Assembly: GCA_030037065.1 (NCBI GenBank)
Contig: JASHRW010000302.1
Coordinates: 1-45,438, forward strand
Length of the DNA: 45,438 bases
Reading direction: 5' to 3'
Source: Xanthobacteraceae bacterium
GTDB taxonomy: Bacteria > Pseudomonadota > Alphaproteobacteria > Rhizobiales > Xanthobacteraceae
Shown: piece after piece, positions 27,363 to 35,913 of the stretch
Layout: every line of letters starts with the position of its first letter
How positions within the stretch are numbered: the stretch's first letter is position 1
Position numbers and translations under genes: made by a program
The notes under the pieces: model-generated
The model's input: the letters and a program-made list of their open reading frames with translations, nothing else
What the model was told of the DNA's origin: nothing
Databases searched by the model: none

Positions 27363-28459
27363 GGTCCAGTCTGAATTGGCTCGCGCTGTGCGCCATCGCT
27401 CTATGGGCCGCCGGCATTGCAGGGACGGTTATTGGCGCGATTATCGAGCCGGCGGCGTTTTTGCGCGCATGGCTGTGCAGCTATCTGTTCTGGCTCGGCC
27501 TCCCGCTCGCCGGGGTGACGCTTGTTCTGGTGCACGATCTCAGCGGCGGCGATTGGATGGCGACGGCGCGGCCTACGCTCGCCGCCGCGATCATGACTAT
27601 GCCGCTGGCGAGTCTCGCCGGAATCGCAGCCTTCGTCGGCCTGAACTCGCTCTATGTGTGGACTCATCCAGCGGCGGGGCTGACAAATGTTTTCTATCTT
27701 AATTCAACCGATTTCTTTATTCGCTATGGCGTCTTTGTGGTGCTGTGGAATGTGCTGGCGGCTTACGCGCTTTGGCGGCGCGAGGGCGCAGCGCCGATTG
27801 CGCCGGGGTTGTCGTGGCTGAGCGGCCTCGGGTTGGTTGCGCTGGCGTTGTCAGTCAGCTTTGCGGCGATCGATTGGATTCTTTCGCTGGAGCCGAAATT
27901 TTGGTCCGCGATCTTCGCGTACACGCAGGCGGCAAGCTGGTTCAACACCGGCATGGCGATCGTCGTGCTCGCCATTGCCTTGTTGGCATGGCCTGCGGGC
28001 GAACGCCGCGAGCATGTCGGCGATCTTGCGAAAATCCTGCTCGCCACCACGATTTTCTGGGCCTACGTCGAATTTATGCAGCTCCTGATTATTTGGGAGG
28101 AAAATCTAAAAACTGAAATTCCCTGGTACCTCATGCGTCTCAATTCTGCTTGGAAACCGGCGATCTATGTATCCGCCGGTCTCGGATTTGTGGTGCCGTT
28201 TTTGTTACTGCTGTGGGCACCGAGCAAGCGCAATCGCGCCATTATTATCATCGCATGCGTTTCGATCGTCGTCAGTCGCGTGGCCCACACCTGGCTGCTG
28301 GTCATGCCGGAATTTTCGAGCCCGACTCCATTCTGGCTTGATGCGGCGGCGATGGTGGCGTTGGGCGGGGCGGTGGTGCTGTTGTTCGCCTGGGCCTTGC
28401 GCTCAGCTCATCGGCTCGCGGCCGCGGACGGACCGATCTGGAGAGCGGATTATGGCTGA
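27359..28459 (+). CDS. actF: Alternative complex III membrane subunit ActF
   Basis: 366 aa multi-TM; SLEPKFWSAIFAYTQAASWFNTGMA, FWAYVEFMQLLIIWEENLKTEIPWYLMR; ATGA overlap with actE. Confidence 0.85.
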   Translation: MRSSLNWLALCAIALWAAGIAGTVIGAIIEPAAFLRAWLCSYLFWLGLPLAGVTLVLVHDLSGGDWMATARPTLAAAIMTMPLASLAGIAAFVGLNSLYVWTHPAAGLTNVFYLNSTDFFIRYGVFVVLWNVLAAYALWRREGAAPIAPGLSWLSGLGLVALALSVSFAAIDWILSLEPKFWSAIFAYTQAASWFNTGMAIVVLAIALLAWPAGERREHVGDLAKILLATTIFWAYVEFMQLLIIWEENLKTEIPWYLMRLNSAWKPAIYVSAGLGFVVPFLLLLWAPSKRNRAIIIIACVSIVVSRVAHTWLLVMPEFSSPTPFWLDAAAMVALGGAVVLLFAWALRSAHRLAAADGPIWRADYG

Positions 28460-28964
28460 TCCGCATCGTTCCAAAAATCAAACATATCGCCGGCTCGCAT
28501 GTTTATTCACCGTCCTCGCCGGCGTGCTGTCGCTTATTATCTGGAGGGTAATCCTGCCGCGCAGTCGCCAGCCCGCAACAGAGCCGGCTGCCGCAGTCGC
28601 TGCGGGCCATCAGCAGGAAGAAGCGCGTCCCGCATTCGAGCCGACCGATTGGGCGCTGTGGCCGGTGGCCGCCGTCTTTGTCGGTGTCGTGGCGCTGCTG
28701 GTCATTTCTTGTTTCGTGTTGATCGTCGCTTATCCGACCGCGTTGCCGGACGTGCCGCGCACGTTGCGCATCGCCCCGCCCGGTCCGCATCTGCAGACCG
28801 ATGCCCAAAAGGATCTGCGACGGTTCCGCGCCGAAGAGGAGAAGCGTCTCAATACTTATTATTGGATCGATAAGCAGAGGGGCGTCGTTCACATCCCGAT
28901 CGGCCAAGCGATCAAGAAGCTCGCCGCCACGGGCGTGCCCGGCTTTCCAAAGGGCGAACAATGA
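28452..28964 (+). CDS. Small uncharacterised membrane protein between ACIII and SCO genes
   Basis: 170 aa, two predicted TMs; C-terminus DAQKDLRRFRAEEEKRLNTYYWIDKQRGVVHIPIGQAIKKLAATGVPGFPKG; 8-bp overlap with actF, 4-bp with sco. Confidence 0.75.
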   Translation: MADPHRSKNQTYRRLACLFTVLAGVLSLIIWRVILPRSRQPATEPAAAVAAGHQQEEARPAFEPTDWALWPVAAVFVGVVALLVISCFVLIVAYPTALPDVPRTLRIAPPGPHLQTDAQKDLRRFRAEEEKRLNTYYWIDKQRGVVHIPIGQAIKKLAATGVPGFPKGEQ

Positions 28965-29797
28965 TGCGGGCCGCTCACACCTCGATCATCGGCGTTGCGT
29001 TGGGCGCCAGCGTCATGGCCGTCGTCCTGGCAGCGACGGCCCTATCGCGGCATGCGCAGCTCGAGGTCACCGACACGTCTACCCCAGATGTTTCGCTGCT
29101 TGCGTTTCAGCCCCATCTAGGGGCGCGATTGCCGCTACAGGCGCGGCTGGTCGACGAGGGCGGTCGCGCGGTTACGCTCGGAAAATATTTCACCAAGTCG
29201 CCGGCCATCCTTGTCCTCGAATATCTGCGCTGCACCTCCCTGTGCGGCGTGACGTTGCATAACCTTGTCGCCGACACGCTCAACCGACTGCCGCTTGTCC
29301 CCGGGCGCGACTATCAGCTCGTGGCTATCAGTATCGATCCGCGCGACAAGCCGTCCGATGCGGCTGCGGCCCGGGCCAAATATGCCGCGCTGTTCAACCG
29401 ACCCGCCGCAGCGGCCGGAATCCACTTTCTGACCGGTTCGTCGGCGGCCGTGCGACAGATCGCCGACGCGGTCGGCTTCCGCTACCGCTACGATTCTCTG
29501 CTCGACGCCTACATTCATCCCGCCGGATTCATCGTCGCCTCGCCCGACGGCAGGATTACCCGCTATATCGAAGGCATTGGCATATCGTCGCGCGACCTGA
29601 TCAGCGCTTTTGCCGCAGCCGAGCAGGACAAATCACAAGGTCTGTTCGCCCGGGTGGTGCTGTTTTGCCACGTCCAGGGTGCGCCGCTCGGCCGCTTTAC
29701 GGTGCCGGTGCTGGCAGTATTCACCGCCGCAAATCTTGCGGCGGGGCTGACTGCGCTCGCGGTGTTCACCGCCATCCGGCGTCGCCGCTACGGCTGA
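28961..29797 (+). CDS. SCO1/SenC family copper chaperone with C-terminal TM
   Basis: LEYLRCTSLCGVTLHNLV (CxxxC), ISIDPRDKPSDAAAARAKYAALF, YIHPAGFIVASPDGRITRYIEGI. Confidence 0.85.
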   Translation: MMRAAHTSIIGVALGASVMAVVLAATALSRHAQLEVTDTSTPDVSLLAFQPHLGARLPLQARLVDEGGRAVTLGKYFTKSPAILVLEYLRCTSLCGVTLHNLVADTLNRLPLVPGRDYQLVAISIDPRDKPSDAAAARAKYAALFNRPAAAAGIHFLTGSSAAVRQIADAVGFRYRYDSLLDAYIHPAGFIVASPDGRITRYIEGIGISSRDLISAFAAAEQDKSQGLFARVVLFCHVQGAPLGRFTVPVLAVFTAANLAAGLTALAVFTAIRRRRYG

Positions 29798-29801
29798 TGC
29801 C

Positions 29802-30749
29802 ATGGATCACTGGATTCCATTCTGGCCCGATACCGCCGCCGTGAACGCGGTGGTGGTGAACAATCTCTACATTGCCGAACTCGGACTTGCCGGCGTCATC
29901 ATGGCGACGGTCATCGGCATGATGCTGACCTTCTGCATTCGCTATTGGCGCGGAAGCCCCGCCTCGCGCGCCAACCGAGTGCAAAAGACGTGGCACTTCG
30001 AGATCGCCTGGACCGTCGCGACGCTGGCGGCCTTTCTCGTCCTCTTTGTTTGGGGCGCGCAGGTTTACGTCTGGCTGTTCGAACCCCCGCCGGCCGACGA
30101 GGAAGATTACGTCGTCGCCAAGCAGTGGATGTGGAAAATCGAGCATCCGGGCGGCCAGCGCGAGATCGATGCGCTGCACGTGCCGGTCGACAAGACCATA
30201 AAACTGGTGATGGCGTCGGAGGATGTCATCCATAGTTTTTTCGTTCCGGCATTCCGCATCAAGCACGATGTCGTGCCCGGCACGCTCGAGGTGATCTGGT
30301 TCAAGGCGGACAAAACCGGCGTCTTCAGGTTGGAATGCACGCAATATTGCGGGCTGCAGCACGCGACAATGACCGGCCAGGTCGACGTCCTGACGGGCGC
30401 CGACTACGCGCGCTGGCTGACCGATCAGGGCGTGCACAACTCGCTGGTCCAGCAGGGTGAGGCGGTGTTCCGCGCCCACGGCTGCAGCGGCTGCCACGAC
30501 CAGAACAGCACGGTGCATGCGCCGTCGCTCGTCGGCCTCTACGGCACGCTGGTGCATCTGCAGGACGGCTCGGTGCAGCTCGCCGATGAGGCCTACATCC
30601 GCGACTGCATTCTCAATCCGCGCAGCTTCACCGTCGCCGGCTACCCGCCGATCATGCCGGATTTTTCCGGGCAGATCAGCGAGGGCGATGTGTTTGAGCT
30701 GATCGCCTACATCAAATCTCTCAAAGGCGCGCAGGAGCCGGACAAATGA
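29802..30749 (+). CDS. coxB: Cytochrome c oxidase subunit II with fused C-terminal cytochrome c (caa3 type)
   Basis: CuA motif CTQYCGLQHATM; C-terminal haem motif CSGCH; two N-terminal TMs. Confidence 0.92.
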   Translation: MDHWIPFWPDTAAVNAVVVNNLYIAELGLAGVIMATVIGMMLTFCIRYWRGSPASRANRVQKTWHFEIAWTVATLAAFLVLFVWGAQVYVWLFEPPPADEEDYVVAKQWMWKIEHPGGQREIDALHVPVDKTIKLVMASEDVIHSFFVPAFRIKHDVVPGTLEVIWFKADKTGVFRLECTQYCGLQHATMTGQVDVLTGADYARWLTDQGVHNSLVQQGEAVFRAHGCSGCHDQNSTVHAPSLVGLYGTLVHLQDGSVQLADEAYIRDCILNPRSFTVAGYPPIMPDFSGQISEGDVFELIAYIKSLKGAQEPDK

Positions 30750-32416
30750 GCGTCACCACCGTCGAACGCGCCGCATCGGTTGAACCGCCCGCTCGTTCGC
30801 AGCCGAGCTATCTGACTTCGGGGAATACCATCGCCTCATGGCTGCTGACGCGCGACCACAAGCGCATCGCGCTGCTCTTCCTGGCTTCCATTACCTTCTA
30901 CTTCTTTATCGGCGGCATTGCCGCCACGCTGATGCGGCTGAACCTCGCCACGCCGCAGGGTCTGCTGCAGCCGGCCGTGTACAACCGCATGTTCACCATG
31001 CACGGCATCATCATGGTTTGGTTCTTCCTTATTCCGTCGATCCCGACCACCTTCGGCAATTTTTTTGTGCCGCTGATGATCGGCGCTCGCGATCTCGCCT
31101 TCCCGCGCGTCAACCTGGCCAGTTGGTACGTGTTCAATCTCTCCGGTCTGGTAGTGCTTTATGCCTTGATCATGGGCGGCGCGGACACCGGCTGGACGTT
31201 CTACACCCCGCTCTCCACGGTATATGCCAACGGCTACGTGTTCGCCGCGGCCATGGCCGTTTTCATCAACGGCTTCTCCTCGATCATGACGTCGCTTAAT
31301 TTCATCGTCACCATCCATCGGATGCGAGCGCCGGGCATGACCTGGATGCGGCTGCCGCTGTTCGTCTGGGCGATCTATGCGGTCAGTATCGTCATGCTGA
31401 CCGCCACGCCGGTTCTGGCCATGGATACCTTTTTGCTCGCGGTCGAGCGGTTCATCGGCGTCGGACTGTTCGATCCGAACCACGGCGGTGATCCGCTACT
31501 CTGGCAGCACATGTTTTGGTTCTACTCTCATCCCGCGGTCTACATCATGATACTGCCGGCGATGGGAGTGGTGAGCGAGCTCATTCCCTGCTTCGCGCGC
31601 CGGCCGATCTTCGGCTATTCGGGAATGACGATCGCGCTCATGTCGCTCGCGATTTTGTCGTTCTTCGTCTGGGCGCACCACATGTTCGTGGCCGGCATTT
31701 CCATTTACGCCGGCATTGTATTTTCCTTGATGACTTTCTTCGTCGCCGTTCCGTCGGCGATCAAGGTGTTCAACTGGACCGTAAGCCTGCACAAGGGCAG
31801 CATCGTTTTCGACGCGCCCATGCTTTATGCGCTCGGCTTTGTCCTCTTGTTCACCGTCGGCGGCGTCACCGGCCTGATGCTGGCGACGCTCGCCGTCGAT
31901 GTCGACCTGCATGGAACCTATTTCGTCATCGCTCATTTCCACTACATCATGGTCGGCGCTACGGTCAGCGCGTTTTTCGGTGCGCTGCATTACTGGTGGC
32001 CGAAGATTACCGGACGGCTTTATCCGGAGATGTGGGCGCGCTTCGCCGCGATTCTAACTTATGTCGGATTTAATCTCACGTTCTTTCCGCAATTCATTCT
32101 CGGCTACCTCGGCATGGCGCGGCGGTCCTACACCTACCCGGCCGTATGGCAGTCGTGGAACCTGCTGTCATCGGCGGGTGCATCGATCCTCGCCGTGGCC
32201 TACGTGCTGCCCTTGCTCTATCTCGGCTGGTCGTTGTTCCGCGGCCTTAAGGCGACGGCGAACCCGTGGGGAGCGACCGGACTTGAGTGGACCATAAGCT
32301 CGCCGCCGCCCAAGCATAATTTCGAACGCACGCCGGTCGTGGTCACCGAACCGTACTGCTACGACCCGGAGCGCCACACCTTCGTCACCCAGGAGGGCGT
32401 CCTGCATGACGAATAG
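30746..32416 (+). CDS. coxA: Cytochrome c oxidase subunit I
   Basis: 556 aa; HGIIMVWFFLIP, FFVPLMIGARDLAFPRVN, FWFYSHPAVYIMILP, HFHYIMVGA; 4-bp overlap with coxB. Confidence 0.95.
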   Translation: MSVTTVERAASVEPPARSQPSYLTSGNTIASWLLTRDHKRIALLFLASITFYFFIGGIAATLMRLNLATPQGLLQPAVYNRMFTMHGIIMVWFFLIPSIPTTFGNFFVPLMIGARDLAFPRVNLASWYVFNLSGLVVLYALIMGGADTGWTFYTPLSTVYANGYVFAAAMAVFINGFSSIMTSLNFIVTIHRMRAPGMTWMRLPLFVWAIYAVSIVMLTATPVLAMDTFLLAVERFIGVGLFDPNHGGDPLLWQHMFWFYSHPAVYIMILPAMGVVSELIPCFARRPIFGYSGMTIALMSLAILSFFVWAHHMFVAGISIYAGIVFSLMTFFVAVPSAIKVFNWTVSLHKGSIVFDAPMLYALGFVLLFTVGGVTGLMLATLAVDVDLHGTYFVIAHFHYIMVGATVSAFFGALHYWWPKITGRLYPEMWARFAAILTYVGFNLTFFPQFILGYLGMARRSYTYPAVWQSWNLLSSAGASILAVAYVLPLLYLGWSLFRGLKATANPWGATGLEWTISSPPPKHNFERTPVVVTEPYCYDPERHTFVTQEGVLHDE

Positions 32417-33056
32417 CTCTTCGGTGGCGCCCGAGATCCAGTTCGCCAATCTCGAACAGCAAGGCGACACCGCCCAGCTTGGGATATGGGTCTTTTTGGT
32501 GAATGAGACGATCTTCTTCGGCGCCCTGATCTTCACCTATTTTGTCTACCGCATATCCTATCCACAAGAGTTTGCCGCGGCCGCAAAGGATGCAGTGCTG
32601 TGGTGTGGCAGCGTCAATTTAGCAATTTTGCTGACCAGTAGCCTGACAATGGTACTCGCGATCAACGCGGGAGCTCAGGGCAGGCGACAAGAAATGGTCA
32701 CATTGCTGATCGTTACCGCGGCGTTAGGCTGCGCTTTTCTGCTCATCAAAGGCTACGAGTACTATCTGGACTTTCAAGATCACGTCGTCCCCGTCGTCGA
32801 CTTCGCAACCAAACCGGGCGAGGGCTCCGCTGGGGAACTGTTCTGGATATTCTATTGGGTCGCGACAGGATTGCACGCGATCCACCTCATGATCGGCATT
32901 GCGCTTGTTCTCTACATGCTGCTTTGGCGCATACGTCGGGGCGAGATTGGCTCGGCATATTATGCTCCGCTGGAAGTCGTCGGAATTTATTGGAGCTTCG
33001 TCGACGTCGTGTGGCTCTTCCTCTATCCGTGCATTTATCTGGTGGGACGATCGTGA
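32406..33056 (+). CDS. Cytochrome c oxidase subunit III family
   Basis: 216 aa multi-TM; LGIWVFLVNETIFFGALIFTYFVYR, ATGLHAIHLMIGIALVLYMLL, YWSFVDVVWLFLYPCIYLVG. Confidence 0.88.
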   Translation: MTNSSSVAPEIQFANLEQQGDTAQLGIWVFLVNETIFFGALIFTYFVYRISYPQEFAAAAKDAVLWCGSVNLAILLTSSLTMVLAINAGAQGRRQEMVTLLIVTAALGCAFLLIKGYEYYLDFQDHVVPVVDFATKPGEGSAGELFWIFYWVATGLHAIHLMIGIALVLYMLLWRIRRGEIGSAYYAPLEVVGIYWSFVDVVWLFLYPCIYLVGRS

Positions 33057-33409
33057 GCATCGGACCAGATATTCATCCCAAACGCGCGCGGGCGGCCCCG
33101 TTCGTGATCATATGGGCGATATTGCTCGTGCTCGCGAGTTTTAAGGTGCTAACCGCATTCCTCGGCATGGGTGTTTGGGCGCCCATCGCGCAATTCGGGA
33201 TCGTTGCAATTCAGGCGTCTATCGTTTTCACCTTCTTCATGCGACTGAAAGGATCGCCGTCGCTGAAATGGGTGTTCGCCGTCAGCGGGTTTTTCTGGCT
33301 GTCTTTTCTCTACGGGTTGAGCATGACGGATTACGCCGACCGGCAAGGTTGGCCTCCGATCTACACTTCCGACGGACCGAGCTTCCAAGCCCACCAAAAC
33401 CAGCCATAG
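33053..33409 (+). CDS. Cytochrome c oxidase subunit IV-like (COX4 prokaryotic family)
   Basis: 118 aa, three TMs; GTG start overlaps subunit III stop; SIVFTFFMRLKGSPSLKWVFAVSGFFWLSFLYGLSMTDYADR. Confidence 0.75.
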   Translation: MSIGPDIHPKRARAAPFVIIWAILLVLASFKVLTAFLGMGVWAPIAQFGIVAIQASIVFTFFMRLKGSPSLKWVFAVSGFFWLSFLYGLSMTDYADRQGWPPIYTSDGPSFQAHQNQP

Positions 33410-33435
33410 CTTGTCGATACATTGCGGTGGACTTT

Positions 33436-33484
33436 GTGGTGATTTTGCCGCGCACCACCGAGCCTGGATGGAACTCAAGGCTCG
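33436..33484 (+). terminator. Candidate transcription-end structure after the ACIII/caa3 operon
   Basis: Two tandem hairpins: GTGGTG...CACCAC (33436-33458) and CGAGCCT...AGGCTCG (33459-33484); no strong T-tract. Confidence 0.35.
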
Positions 33485-33519
33485 CTTAATCGTTCTCGTC
33501 GCACGGATTGCACGGATCG

Positions 33520-35787
33520 ATGGACGTCCAAGTTAAAACTGGCCAGGTTAAAACTGACCAAGTTAAAACCGGACAGGTGAAAACCGGCGCGCCGCAGGTC
33601 ACGCGCAAGGCGCGCCTGCGCGAAGGCTTGCCGCATCCGCGCGGCGCGACGTGGACCGGTCTGGGGGTCAATTTCGCGCTGTTTTCCGCCAACGCCAGCA
33701 AGGTCGAGCTCTGCCTGTTCGATGAGCAGGGGGACCGCGAGATTGAGCGCATCGAGTTGCCGGAATTCACCGACGAAATCTGGCACGGTTTTCTGCCCGA
33801 CGCGCGCCCCGGCACCATCTACGGCTATCGCGTGCATGGACCGTACGAGCCGGGGCGCGGCCACCGCTTCAATCCCAACAAGCTTCTGCTCGATCCTTAC
33901 GCCAAGGCCGTGGTCGGACGGCTCGACTGGAATCCCGCGCTTTTCGGCTACAAGCTGGCGAGCGGCGATGACCTTTCGTTCGACGAGCGCGACAGCGCGC
34001 CGTTCATGCCGCGCTGCCGTGTCATCGATCCGGCTTTCACCTGGGGCGATGGGCGGGCGCCGCGCGTCGGCTGGGAACGGACGATCGTCTATGAACTGCA
34101 CGTGCGCGGCTACACCAAACTGCATCCGGACGTGCCCGAGGAGCTGCGCGGCACGTTCCGCGGGCTCAGCGAACCCGCCGTGCTCAACCACTTGCGCAAT
34201 CTCGGCGTCACTGCGGTCGAGCTGATGCCGGTGCATGCGTTCGTCAACGACAGCTATCTGCTCGATAAGAAACTAACCAATTATTGGGGCTACAATACGA
34301 TCGCGTTCTTCGCGCCCGACCGGCGCTACGCGCACGTGCCGGACTTTGCCTTCTCCGAGTTCAAGGAAATGGTCGCGCGCCTGCACGACGCCGGCATCGA
34401 GGTCATCCTCGACGTCGTCTACAATCACACCGCCGAAGGCAATCATCTCGGGCCGACGCTGTCGTTTCGCGGCATCGACAACGCGTCATATTATCGGCTC
34501 CTGGCGAACGAGCCGCGCTACTACGTCAACGACACCGGAACCGGCAACACGTTCAATCTCTCGCATCAGCGCGTGCTGCAGATGGTCACTGACTCGCTGC
34601 GTTACTGGGTGCAGGAGATGCACGTCGACGGGTTCCGCTTTGACCTTGGCACCGTACTGGCCCGCGAGACGCACGGCTTCGACGCCGGTGGCGGGTTTCT
34701 CGATTCTTGCCAGCAGGACCCGGTGCTCTCCTCCGTCAAGCTGATCGCCGAGCCGTGGGATATCGGCCCCGGTGGCTATCAGGTCGGCGCCTTCGCTCCC
34801 GGATGGGCTGAATGGAATGACCGCTATCGTGACACGGTGCGATCGTATTGGAAGGGCGATCCAGGCACGCTCGCCGAGTTCGCGGCGCGGATCAGCGGCT
34901 CGGGCGATCTTTTCAATCGGCGCGGCCGCAAGCCCTGGGCGAGCGTGAACTTCGTCACCGCCCACGACGGTTTCACGCTCAACGATCTTGTGTCCTACGA
35001 TCAAAAGCACAACGAGGCCAACGGCGAGGACAATCGCGACGGCCATTCCGACAACAAATCGTGGAATCATGGTGCCGAAGGGCCGACCGACAATCCCGAG
35101 ATCGCCGCACTCCGTGAGCGGCAAAAACGCAACTTGCTGGCCACGCTGCTGCTGTCGCAAGGCACGCCGATGATGCTCGGCGGTGACGAGTTCGGTCGCA
35201 CGCAGCGGGGCAATAACAACGCCTATTGCCAGGATAACGAGATTTCCTGGGTCGACTGGGGGTTCGACGAGCGGGCGGACGGTTTGATTGCGTTCGTGCG
35301 GCGGCTGACCGGCTTGCGCCGGCGCTTTCCGGTCTTGCGGCAAAGCCGTTTTTTGACCGGCGCGTGGAACGAAGAGCTGGGCGTGAGAGACTGTGCGTGG
35401 CTCACGCCGGCCGGCGAGGAAATGGCGCCACAAAACTGGCAGGATCCCTCCGCCAAGTGCATCGGTCTGTTGCTCGACGGCCGGGCGCAGGCCAGCGGCA
35501 TTCGCCGGCGCGGCAGCGAAGCCACGCTGCTCTTGATCAGCAATGCGCATCACGACGTGGTGGTGTTTACGCTGCCGAAGGCGCCGGGCGGCCGCGATTG
35601 GCTGCGACTGGTCGACACCAACCGGCCGGGCGAAGACGAGGAGTTCGAACCGCGCACGATCTTCAGGTTTGGTCATCGCTATGAAGTCACCGGCCGCTCG
35701 CTGCTCCTGTTCCTGCTGCGTCCGGCAAGATTCCGCCGCCCGCCGCGCGACAACGCTTCGCCGGCCCGGAAAGCCTCGTCGGGTTGA
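33520..35787 (+). CDS. glgX: Glycogen debranching enzyme GlgX (isoamylase-type GH13)
   Basis: PHPRGATWTGLGVNFALFSANASKVELCLFD, VVYNHTAEGNHLGPTLSFRGIDNASYYRL, GFRFDLGTVLARE, FVTAHDGFTLNDLVSYDQKHNEANGEDNRDG. Confidence 0.93.
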   Translation: MDVQVKTGQVKTDQVKTGQVKTGAPQVTRKARLREGLPHPRGATWTGLGVNFALFSANASKVELCLFDEQGDREIERIELPEFTDEIWHGFLPDARPGTIYGYRVHGPYEPGRGHRFNPNKLLLDPYAKAVVGRLDWNPALFGYKLASGDDLSFDERDSAPFMPRCRVIDPAFTWGDGRAPRVGWERTIVYELHVRGYTKLHPDVPEELRGTFRGLSEPAVLNHLRNLGVTAVELMPVHAFVNDSYLLDKKLTNYWGYNTIAFFAPDRRYAHVPDFAFSEFKEMVARLHDAGIEVILDVVYNHTAEGNHLGPTLSFRGIDNASYYRLLANEPRYYVNDTGTGNTFNLSHQRVLQMVTDSLRYWVQEMHVDGFRFDLGTVLARETHGFDAGGGFLDSCQQDPVLSSVKLIAEPWDIGPGGYQVGAFAPGWAEWNDRYRDTVRSYWKGDPGTLAEFAARISGSGDLFNRRGRKPWASVNFVTAHDGFTLNDLVSYDQKHNEANGEDNRDGHSDNKSWNHGAEGPTDNPEIAALRERQKRNLLATLLLSQGTPMMLGGDEFGRTQRGNNNAYCQDNEISWVDWGFDERADGLIAFVRRLTGLRRRFPVLRQSRFLTGAWNEELGVRDCAWLTPAGEEMAPQNWQDPSAKCIGLLLDGRAQASGIRRRGSEATLLLISNAHHDVVVFTLPKAPGGRDWLRLVDTNRPGEDEEFEPRTIFRFGHRYEVTGRSLLLFLLRPARFRRPPRDNASPARKASSG
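33529..33588 (+). repeat. Four tandem copies of a 15-bp unit encoding Q-V-K-T-(G/D)
   Basis: CAAGTTAAAACTGGC/CAGGTTAAAACTGAC/CAAGTTAAAACCGGA/CAGGTGAAAACCGGC. Confidence 0.95.
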
Positions 35788-35913
35788 AGTGGCGCTTAAC
35801 CGGTTGCAGGCGAGGAATATTGTCCGAATGGAACTTTACGGAACTTTTTTGCCGGCCTAGCTTTGACCGTGGGGCAAGTTCCAGACTTGGTTCTGGTTAG
35901 GGCGAACTGTCCT

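Noticed and set aside
33529-33588. Considered as a CRISPR-like or regulatory repeat
   Set aside because: Units are contiguous 15-mers with no spacers and stay in frame with glgX; better explained as a coding microsatellite.
34486-35676. 396-aa minus-strand ORF inside glgX
   Set aside because: Antisense open frame in GC-rich coding DNA; no motif.
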